Below the pieces are notes generated by a model. That model saw only the letters and a program-made list of their open reading frames with translations. It was not told the origin of the DNA and made no database searches. Shown here piece after piece: positions 1-5,351 of a stretch of DNA of 16,064 bases. A program made the translations under genes and the position numbers. This DNA is from an uncultured Mucilaginibacter sp. Its GTDB lineage: Bacteria; Bacteroidota; Bacteroidia; Sphingobacteriales; Sphingobacteriaceae. The stretch spans positions 1 through 16,064 of the forward strand of contig CAISKH010000017.1 in the NCBI GenBank assembly GCA_903885865.1, read 5' to 3'. Position 1 is the first letter of the stretch. The number at the start of each line of letters is the position of its first letter.

Positions 1-12
1 CTCTAATCTCCA

Positions 13-43
13 TTGAACTAATCTCCAAAAAATGCTACCTTTG
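13..43 (+). promoter_or_regulatory. Bacteroidota-type promoter for the prolyl isomerase gene
   Basis: TTG at 13-15 and TACCTTTG at 36-43 are separated by 20 bases, matching the -33 TTG and -7 TAnnTTTG arrangement of the primary sigma factor in Bacteroidota. The box ends 23 bases before the ATG at 67, giving a leader of about 18-20 bases. This is the best two-part match in the window. Confidence 0.65.
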
Positions 44-66
44 CCAACTATTTAAATGAAAAGCAA

Positions 67-528
67 ATGAGCAAAGCAATTATAAAGACTGAAAAAGGCG
101 ACATGACCGTTGAATTTTATGATACGGACGCCCCAAATACTGTAGCTAATTTTAAAAAACTGGCAAAGGCCGGATTTTATGACGGATTGGCATTTCACCG
201 CGTTATACCCGACTTTATGGTACAGGGCGGCTGTCCGTTCTCAAAAGATCCTTCAACCGCGTATAAAGCAGGTAGTGGCGGTCCGGGTTATCATATTGAT
301 TGCGAGCTTACCGGCGAATTGCAAAAGCACGACCGCGGCGTTTTGTCAATGGCACACGCGGGCCGTAATACTGGCGGATCACAATTCTTTATCTGCCATA
401 GCCGCACCAATACTGCTCATTTAGACAGGAACCATACCTGCTTTGGCAAGGTAATTGAAAACGTTGACCTGGTTGACGATATACGCCAGGGCGATAAAAT
501 TTTATCAATAGAAGTAACTGAAGATTAA
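67..528 (+). CDS. Cyclophilin-type peptidyl-prolyl cis-trans isomerase
   Basis: This 153-residue protein is a single cyclophilin domain that catalyses cis-trans isomerisation of Xaa-Pro bonds during protein folding. Visible signatures are FHR at 43-45 (the catalytic Arg is R45), the following VIPDFMVQGG, SMAHAGRN around 94-101, and GGSQFFI at 103-109. The position that is usually Trp in cyclosporin-sensitive cyclophilins lies in the segment AHLDRNHTCFG, which has no Trp, so weak cyclosporin binding is expected by family knowledge. No signal peptide or lipobox is present, so the enzyme should be cytoplasmic. The length is normal for a short bacterial cyclophilin. It has its own promoter just upstream, and the DUF5606 gene follows after 66 bases on the same strand, probably in one transcript. 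Confidence 0.95.
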   Translation: MSKAIIKTEKGDMTVEFYDTDAPNTVANFKKLAKAGFYDGLAFHRVIPDFMVQGGCPFSKDPSTAYKAGSGGPGYHIDCELTGELQKHDRGVLSMAHAGRNTGGSQFFICHSRTNTAHLDRNHTCFGKVIENVDLVDDIRQGDKILSIEVTED

Positions 529-532
529 ATTG

Positions 533-577
533 GTAAGTGGGCAGTGATGAGTATAAAATTCACCACTGCCCACTCAC
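533..577. repeat. Intergenic hairpin repeat A (GTGGGCAGTG words)
   Basis: AGTGGGCAGTG at 536-546 pairs perfectly with CACTGCCCACT at 564-574. Allowing one mismatch, the stem extends to 533-546 with 564-577, and the loop is 17 bases. It is followed by related low-complexity words (ACTGACTACTCAC) up to the next start codon. No T-run follows, so it is not a classical intrinsic terminator. It sits between two genes of the same strand and may set their relative expression. Confidence 0.7.
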
Positions 578-594
578 AACTGACTACTCACTAT

Positions 595-1122
595 ATGAAT
601 TTAAGCGGAATTGTATCAGTATCAGGAAAACCGGGCTTATGGAAAGCATTGGTACAAAACAAAAATGGTTTTGTACTGGAGAGCCTTGATGCGCAAAAAA
701 CCAAATTAATAGCTAACCTGGCTACTGCCAAATTAGCGGCGCTTGATGAAATTACCATATTTGGTTTTGATGAAGACATTAAGTTAACGGATATACTGGA
801 GCGCATGAAAACTGCTGCAACGATCCCCGATGCCAAAGCCGACGGTAACAAACTGCGGGCGTTTTTCAGAGAAGTAGCGCCCGATCATGACGAGGAAAAG
901 GTTTACGCTTCCGACATGAAAAAGGTAATAACCTGGTTCAATATATTGAAGGATATGCCCTTATTCAATGAACAGGCAAAAGCAGCTGAAGCTGAAACTA
1001 TTGAAAAACCTGTTGCAAAAGCGATAGAAAAACCAAAGGAAAAACCTGTTGCAAAGAAAATTACTGCAACCCCAAGAGCACCAAAGGTTAGCGCGCCAAA
1101 AAATCCGTCGAAAAAAGGGTAG
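595..1122 (+). CDS. DUF5606 domain protein, function unknown
   Basis: I recognise the N-terminal pattern MNLSGIVSVSGKPGLWK as that of DUF5606, a family I know from Bacteroidota, with no function known to me. The protein has 175 residues from the ATG at 595. An in-frame ATG at 544 would add 17 residues encoded by hairpin repeat A and would not fit the family start, so I chose 595. The first 125 or so residues form the conserved mixed alpha/beta part. The last 45 are a Lys/Pro/Ala-rich tail with repeated EKP and KPVAK motifs, probably disordered and strongly basic, which could contact nucleic acid or the ribosome (inference). There is no signal peptide. No promoter is visible in the short gap, so co-transcription with the prolyl isomerase is likely. 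Confidence 0.85.
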   Translation: MNLSGIVSVSGKPGLWKALVQNKNGFVLESLDAQKTKLIANLATAKLAALDEITIFGFDEDIKLTDILERMKTAATIPDAKADGNKLRAFFREVAPDHDEEKVYASDMKKVITWFNILKDMPLFNEQAKAAEAETIEKPVAKAIEKPKEKPVAKKITATPRAPKVSAPKNPSKKG

Positions 1123-1123
1123 A

Positions 1124-1177
1124 GAATGTGCAGATATGCAGATGCGTGGATGTGCAGATCCGCACATTTGCACATCT
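1124..1177. repeat. Intergenic hairpin repeat B (GTGCAGAT words)
   Basis: The words TGCAGATATGCAGATG and GATGTGCAGAT repeat on the left, and their complements follow on the right. Positions 1132-1149 pair with 1160-1177 at 14 of 18 positions around a 10-base loop. The element occupies nearly the whole gap between the convergent DUF5606 stop (1120-1122) and CDF stop (1179-1181). It may act as a transcript 3'-end structure for both genes, but it has no T-run. Confidence 0.65.
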
Positions 1178-1178
1178 A

Positions 1179-2132
1179 TCAGCAATCTTCCTGTGCACAT
1201 TTTTCGTCGGCAAATTCCGGCTCAAAAGTGCTGTGGTTAATATCAAGGTGTTGCAGGCGATGCCTGAGGTCGTGTTTGATCTGTTCAAATAAAGGCAGGT
1301 CGACGGGGTCAATAACCAGGTGAGCGGTTAACGCATTCTCTGTGGTGCTTAAGGCCCATACATGCATATGGTGTACATCAATTATCCCTTTGCCTTTCAG
1401 CAGTTCATTTTTTATTTTTTCGAGGTTCATTTCTTTTGGTACACCGTCCATCTCCAACCGCAAACTATCTTTAAGCAGGCTCCAGGTGCCGCGTAATATT
1501 ACAATAGCTATTATTAGGCTTACGGCACTGTCTATCCAATAAAATTTAGTAAAATAAATGATCACGCCTGATATGACTACTCCTAATGATACCACCGCGT
1601 CCATTGCCATGTGTGTATAAGCGCCTTTAACATTCAGGTCGGTATCTTTATCCTTTACAAAAAGCCAGGCGGTAAAAGCGTTGATAGCTATGCCTATTAC
1701 CGATACCAGCGCCATTGTGCTGCCCGATATTACCTGCGGGTGCATAAAGCGGATAATAGCCTCATACGCGATAATACCTATAGACGCGACCAAGATAACA
1801 GCGTTAAAAAATGAAACGAGAATGGTTGAACGTTTATAACCGTACGTATATTTATTGTTTGAACCTACCTTGGTCAGCTTAAAGGCTAATAAAGCCAGCG
1901 CCAAGCCGGCCACATCGCTTAAATTATGGCCGGCATCAGTTAATAGCGATAAGGAGCCGGTAATTAAACCCGCCACAACCTCGATAATAACAAATGCAGA
2001 GTTTAAAATAATACCCACAATAAACGCGCTGTTTAAATGGTCAAGTTTTGGGGTATGATCGTGGTGATGATGCCCAAAACCATGCGAATGATCGTGCGAA
2101 TGTGAATGAGAATGATTGTGCTCTGCTGACAT
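1179..2132 (-). CDS. Cation diffusion facilitator (CzcD/ZitB-type Zn2+/Co2+ exporter)
   Basis: This 317-residue inner-membrane protein belongs to the CDF family, which exports divalent metals, mostly zinc, in exchange for protons. The N-terminus (residues 5-26) holds 12 histidines and probably acts as a metal-sensing or metal-delivery segment. Six membrane segments follow between about 35 and 210. The transport-site pattern is complete: H69 and D73 (HNLSD) in helix 2, and H174 and D178 (HMAMD) in helix 5. A His in place of the first Asp is typical of zinc-selective members. The C-terminal cytoplasmic domain (from about 215) contains the HHMHVWAL segment typical of the family, and the protein ends in a Cys-containing tail. 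A TAnnTTTG box ends four bases before the start codon, predicting a leaderless transcript. It is convergent with DUF5606 and divergent from gpmI. Confidence 0.95.
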   Translation of the reverse strand: MSAEHNHSHSHSHDHSHGFGHHHHDHTPKLDHLNSAFIVGIILNSAFVIIEVVAGLITGSLSLLTDAGHNLSDVAGLALALLAFKLTKVGSNNKYTYGYKRSTILVSFFNAVILVASIGIIAYEAIIRFMHPQVISGSTMALVSVIGIAINAFTAWLFVKDKDTDLNVKGAYTHMAMDAVVSLGVVISGVIIYFTKFYWIDSAVSLIIAIVILRGTWSLLKDSLRLEMDGVPKEMNLEKIKNELLKGKGIIDVHHMHVWALSTTENALTAHLVIDPVDLPLFEQIKHDLRHRLQHLDINHSTFEPEFADEKCAQEDC

Positions 2133-2136
2133 GGTG

Positions 2137-2144
2137 CAAAGGTA
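2137..2144 (-). promoter_or_regulatory. TAnnTTTG box directly before the CDF start codon
   Basis: On the minus strand the sequence reads TACCTTTG, then CACC, then the ATG at 2132. The box is a perfect match to TAnnTTTG. The expected start of transcription, about 4-5 bases after the final G, falls on or next to the A of the start codon. A clear -33 TTG is not seen, only TTAA-type sequence about 20 bases upstream. Confidence 0.6.
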
Positions 2145-2245
2145 GCTTTATATAGTTAAAAGAAAAAATTAACGCCGGGTTTAACCTGCCTATCCCCTAA
2201 TTTATAAATACCTTAACTAAATTATAATCTAACCCGCCTTGATTC

Positions 2246-2253
2246 TATATTTG
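2246..2253 (+). promoter_or_regulatory. TAnnTTTG box directly before the gpmI start codon
   Basis: TATATTTG at 2246-2253 is followed by CATC and then the GTG start at 2258, the same geometry as the CDF gene on the opposite strand. The expected transcription start coincides with the start codon. No good -33 TTG is visible about 20 bases upstream. Confidence 0.6.
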
Positions 2254-2257
2254 CATC

Positions 2258-3781
2258 GTGGAAAACAAAAAAAAACTCGCTTTAATTATTTTAGATGGCT
2301 GGGGCTACGGCCGAAATGATGCATCAAACGCTATACTGGCTGCCAAAACTCCCTTTTTCGACTCATTGATAACTAAATACCCCCACTCGAAACTCGAAGC
2401 ATCGGGTATGGCAGTAGGCCTGCCTGAGGGGCAAATGGGCAACTCGGAAGTGGGGCACATGAATTTAGGCGCGGGCCGCGTTGTTTACCAGGAACTGGGC
2501 CGCATTAATAAAGCGGTTGACGATAACGAACTTGTTACTAACCCGGTTATAAAGGAAGCTTTCGGCTATGCCAAAAAAAACAACCGCGATGTTCATTTTA
2601 TTGGCTTGGTATCAGACGGTGGCGTGCATTCGCATATTAAACATTTAAAAGGTTTATGTGATGCCGCCGGAAGCTTTGGTTTGAACCATGTTTTCATTCA
2701 CGCTTTTTTAGATGGCCGCGATACTGACCCAAAATCGGGCCTGGGTTTTATTACTGACCTGGAAGATCATATTGCCAATACCCAGGTTAAGCTGGCATCG
2801 GCCGTTGGCCGGTATTATGCAATGGATCGCGATAATCGCTGGGAACGCGTTAAACAGGCTTACGATGTAATGGTGCATGGCATTGGCGAACCTACGGAAG
2901 ATATCCTACAAGCAATAAAAGAAGCGTATTTAAAAGATATTACCGATGAGTTTATGCCGCCTATTGTAAAAACCAATGGCAAAGGGCGGCCACTGGCAGT
3001 TATAAAAGAGGGCGATGTGGTGATCTGCTTTAATTTCAGGACAGATAGAGGGCGCGAAATTACCCTGGCGCTAACGCAAAAGGCGCTGCCCGAATATAAC
3101 CTGCAGCCGCTTAACCTGTATTATGTGACCATGACAACTTATGATGAGACATTTAAAAATGTTAAAGTAATATTTACAAAGGAGGACCTGACCAAAACAT
3201 TAGGCGAAATATTGCAGGATGCGGGCAAAAACCAGGTGCGTATTGCCGAAACGGAAAAATACCCGCACGTAACTTTCTTTTTTTCGGGCGGAAGGGAAAA
3301 AGAATTTGTTAACGAAAAGCGCTTGATGGTGCCATCGCCAAAAGTAGCTACGTACGATCTGCAGCCCGAAATGAGCGCCGAAGGCATACGTGATATTATT
3401 ATCCCGGAACTGAAAAGCGGGTGGCCCGATTTTGTGGTACTCAACTTTGCCAATACCGATATGGTTGGGCATACCGGCGTTTTCAGCGCGGTGGTAAAAG
3501 CCGCCGAAACGGCCGACAGGTGTACCAAAGATGTGGTTGAAACCGGCATAGCCAATGGTTATTCGTTCATTATTTTAGCCGACCATGGCAATGCCGATTA
3601 TATGATCAACGACGATGGCACGCCAAATACGGCACATACCACTAACCTGGTGCCTTGTATTATAATTGACAAAGACGTTAAACAGGTAAAAAACGGCAAA
3701 CTGGGCGATATTGCCCCAACAGTGCTGAAAATTCTGGGTGTTAATATCCCCGGAGAAATGAGCGGGAATGTATTGGTATAA
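2258..3781 (+). CDS. gpmI: 2,3-bisphosphoglycerate-independent phosphoglycerate mutase
   Basis: This 507-residue enzyme interconverts 3- and 2-phosphoglycerate in glycolysis and gluconeogenesis using two manganese ions, and belongs to the alkaline phosphatase superfamily. D13 in LILDGWGYG is a metal ligand, and S63 in QMGNSEVGHMN is the phosphoryl-accepting serine. Substrate-site motifs VSDGGVHSH, DGRDTDP, RYYAMDRDNRW and NFRTDRGREI appear in order. The C-terminal metal motifs are NFANTDMVGHTG and ADHGNADYM. The length is normal. The start is GTG at 2258: the following MENKKKLALIILDGWG fits the family and no ATG lies nearby. The 3' end overlaps the next lipoprotein gene by 14 bases, so translational coupling is likely. 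Confidence 0.97.
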   Translation: MENKKKLALIILDGWGYGRNDASNAILAAKTPFFDSLITKYPHSKLEASGMAVGLPEGQMGNSEVGHMNLGAGRVVYQELGRINKAVDDNELVTNPVIKEAFGYAKKNNRDVHFIGLVSDGGVHSHIKHLKGLCDAAGSFGLNHVFIHAFLDGRDTDPKSGLGFITDLEDHIANTQVKLASAVGRYYAMDRDNRWERVKQAYDVMVHGIGEPTEDILQAIKEAYLKDITDEFMPPIVKTNGKGRPLAVIKEGDVVICFNFRTDRGREITLALTQKALPEYNLQPLNLYYVTMTTYDETFKNVKVIFTKEDLTKTLGEILQDAGKNQVRIAETEKYPHVTFFFSGGREKEFVNEKRLMVPSPKVATYDLQPEMSAEGIRDIIIPELKSGWPDFVVLNFANTDMVGHTGVFSAVVKAAETADRCTKDVVETGIANGYSFIILADHGNADYMINDDGTPNTAHTTNLVPCIIIDKDVKQVKNGKLGDIAPTVLKILGVNIPGEMSGNVLV

Positions 3782-4358
3782 TCAATACCTGAAGCAATGG
3801 CGGGGTAAGGCTTCCCTCTTAAGAGGGGAACTTTATTTAGTGTTTGCTTTGCTCTTTATTTCCCTCCTATCCTCCTGCAAGCCCGATACTATACAAAACG
3901 GTATCGCGCAGAAATACTTTGATATACACGGCTATTTTAAGGCAGATGCTGCACGGTTGCAAAAGTTAGATCATCTTACGCTAAAAACGGTTACCCATAA
4001 CGGTATTACCGAAACTAAAAAAGTGCATATTAATAACTGGGAAGCCGAGTTAGGTTTATTCATCGGATCAGATATTAACAAGCCTGCCTGGAAAGACAGT
4101 TATACCATTCAGAGCAGCGGCGATATTATTATTTACCGTGCAAAAACTTTTGATGTAAAAACCCAGGTTGTTGTCATCAATAAAAACGGCGATAAGGTTA
4201 AGTCGATATTGATATACAACAGCACTCCGGACAACTTATTGTACCAAAACAATGAAAAACTTAGCTATTTCCCCGATTCAATTTACATCATAGAAAAATA
4301 TCAGAAAGTACTCCTGTTAGGCACAAACAAGTATATTATAAAAGGGAATTTGAATTAA
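3768..4358 (+). CDS. Small predicted lipoprotein, function unknown
   Basis: I do not recognise this 196-residue protein. It has a type II signal peptide: a long n-region with K9, R12, K14 and R19, a hydrophobic stretch from about 22 to 34, and the lipobox LSSC with C37 as the lipidated residue. The mature part is about 160 residues, mostly polar and rich in beta-type sequence, with no Cys after C37. It should be anchored to the inner or outer membrane facing the periplasm. The ATG at 3768 lies inside gpmI in another frame. A GTG at 3840 could also start translation but would leave no positive n-region, so I prefer 3768. Part of the n-region (residues 15-21) is encoded by a palindrome. The stop codon overlaps that of the converging TPR gene. 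Confidence 0.8.
   Translation: MYWYNQYLKQWRGKASLLRGELYLVFALLFISLLSSCKPDTIQNGIAQKYFDIHGYFKADAARLQKLDHLTLKTVTHNGITETKKVHINNWEAELGLFIGSDINKPAWKDSYTIQSSGDIIIYRAKTFDVKTQVVVINKNGDKVKSILIYNSTPDNLLYQNNEKLSYFPDSIYIIEKYQKVLLLGTNKYIIKGNLN
3812..3830. repeat. Palindrome inside the lipoprotein signal peptide region
   Basis: CCCTCTTAAGAGGG at 3814-3827 is a perfect 14-base palindrome and the flanks TTC and GAA extend it with one extra G. It lies 31 bases after the gpmI stop codon and resembles the pyrimidine-rich/purine-rich palindromes found between genes in this group, such as the one at 14517-14603. Here it is read as codons for KASLLRGE. Confidence 0.6.
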
Positions 4359-4984
4359 TGATGACCGGTAGTGGCAGCCAATTTTTCTTTTGTGAGATCG
4401 ATCTGTGCTGATATATCGTCCCTTGATCTATCAGCATCCAAAACCTTTTGCATATCGGCAATAGATGCCCTTAAGGCCAGAACTCCTCTTTTTTTATCAT
4501 AAAAGCGAGTATTGGTTTGCAGCCTGAACAGGGCATAATCCCGGTAGGCAAGGCCGCGGTTCTGATAAAAAGCCACCAGTTTAGAATCAGCAGGATCAAT
4601 AGAGATGGCCTTGGTCAGGTCAATAATTGCGCGTAACAAATACTTTTCTTTATCTGCTGCAACCTGGCTGTCTCTGCCCAGGTGCACCTCGGCCAGGGCC
4701 TTGTAATAATACGCTTGCGCATCAGCAGGTGTTATGGTAATTTCTTTGCTAAAAGCCGAAATCGATTTAAGATAATTATCGCTATGGTAATAGGAGTAAC
4801 CTAACATCCATAAGGCGTTAGCGTCGGTCGAGTCAATGAGGCGCCCTTTTTCAAGCTGCTTTATTGCAGCTTTAAAATTCCCGTCATAATAAGCCTGCTG
4901 CCCTAATTTAAAATACGCATTTTGTGACATGGCGTGTTCGGCAGAAGAAATAACCAGGAATGATACAATGACCGATAACCTCAT
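4355..4984 (-). CDS. Secreted TPR-repeat protein
   Basis: This 209-residue protein has an N-terminal signal peptide (residues 1-20, R2 then a hydrophobic core, ending in HAMSQ), so the mature part should be periplasmic. Tetratricopeptide repeats follow: about 22-55 (FKLGQQAYYDGNFKAAIKQL), 56-89 (ALWMLGYSYYHSDNYLKSI), and 90-165, where a third and fourth repeat are separated by a short charged insertion. TPR proteins are protein-interaction scaffolds and no partner can be named. I chose the ATG at 4984; a GTG at 4993 would add only three residues and no charge. The stop codon overlaps that of the converging lipoprotein gene. No convincing TAnnTTTG box was found upstream. Confidence 0.85.
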   Translation of the reverse strand: MRLSVIVSFLVISSAEHAMSQNAYFKLGQQAYYDGNFKAAIKQLEKGRLIDSTDANALWMLGYSYYHSDNYLKSISAFSKEITITPADAQAYYYKALAEVHLGRDSQVAADKEKYLLRAIIDLTKAISIDPADSKLVAFYQNRGLAYRDYALFRLQTNTRFYDKKRGVLALRASIADMQKVLDADRSRDDISAQIDLTKEKLAATTGHH

Positions 4985-5050
4985 TAAAAGCACAATTGTT
5001 GTAAAGAAATAGTATATAGTTAACTCTGATAACTATAAAATATTATGCCG

Positions 5051-5066
5051 GAAATAAATTTATTTC
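5051..5066. promoter_or_regulatory. Perfect 16-base AT-rich palindrome, possible operator
   Basis: GAAATAAATTTATTTC reads the same on both strands. It lies about 70 bases upstream of the TPR start and almost 300 bases upstream of lon, so it is more likely to act on the TPR gene. AT-rich palindromes can arise by chance in such DNA, so the operator role is a guess. Confidence 0.35.
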
Positions 5067-5160
5067 AAAAAATAATAGCCGTTATGAATTCCGGGCGGGC
5101 AGGAGTATGACTTTTTTTCATCTTTATCAATAAATTAAAAAACATTTAATAAAAAGCCAC

Positions 5161-5168
5161 TAAATTTG
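5161..5168 (+). promoter_or_regulatory. Candidate TAnnTTTG promoter box upstream of lon
   Basis: TAAATTTG matches the consensus. No TTG occurs about 20 bases upstream, so only the -7 element is supported. If active, it would give lon a leader of roughly 180 bases. Confidence 0.4.
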
Positions 5169-5231
5169 TAAATGGCATATAATCAAACTTATACAGCGCC
5201 GGAGTAATGGTTACTGTATTATTATCCTATC

Positions 5232-5249
5232 TTGGCATAAGTCTTGAAA
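5232..5249 (+). promoter_or_regulatory. Sigma-54-like promoter site upstream of lon
   Basis: TTGGCATAAGTCTTGAAA contains the TGGCAT half of the RpoN consensus, and its GG (5234-5235) is exactly ten bases from the G of the TTG half (5246). The usual final C of the -12 GC is A here. Transcription would start near 5258 and give a lon leader of about 93 bases. The spacing is right but one key base is off. Confidence 0.35.
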
Positions 5250-5269
5250 TAAGAGTATTCACTAAATAA

Positions 5270-5316
5270 CAGCCGCTATTTTAGCTGTATTAACGCCTGC
5301 GTTATACAGTGGGCTG
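5270..5316 (+). promoter_or_regulatory. Hairpin in the lon leader
   Basis: CTGTATTAACGC (5285-5296) pairs with GCGTTATACAG (5299-5309), eleven pairs with one bulged T and a very tight loop. Outer arms CAGCC (5270-5274) and GGCTG (5312-5316) can close the structure. It lies 36 bases before the lon ATG and lacks a following T-run, so it reads as a leader structure or operator rather than a terminator. Confidence 0.5.
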
Positions 5317-5351
5317 ACAAGTTGACGTTTTAATAAATAGAAAGATATTTA

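Larger units (their letters stand above)
4985..5351. other. 367-base intergenic region between the TPR gene and lon
   Basis: This is the only gene-free stretch over 300 bases. It is AT-rich and lies between divergent genes. From left to right it holds an 8-base inverted repeat (TATAGTTA at 5015-5022 with TAACTATA at 5030-5037), a perfect 16-base palindrome (5051-5066), a TAAATTTG box (5161-5168), a possible 11-codon reading frame (5172-5207), a sigma-54-like site (5232-5249) and a hairpin (5270-5316). No tRNA or known riboswitch was recognised. The arrangement suggests that lon has a long, regulated leader. Confidence 0.6.

Noticed and set aside
544..594. Upstream extension of the DUF5606 gene to the ATG at 544
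   Set aside because: The extra 17 residues are encoded by hairpin repeat A and the family begins at MNLSGIVSVSGKPG.
1049..1323. Short frames around the DUF5606/CDF junction rich in Cys, His and Arg
   Set aside because: They arise from translating hairpin repeat B and the antisense of the CDF gene.
3139..3555. 138-codon open frame on the minus strand inside gpmI
   Set aside because: It is a shadow of the conserved gpmI frame, with no recognisable domain and no promoter.
5101..5351. tRNA or known riboswitch in the lon upstream region
   Set aside because: No cloverleaf, T-loop sequence or recognisable riboswitch core could be found, only the simple hairpin reported.
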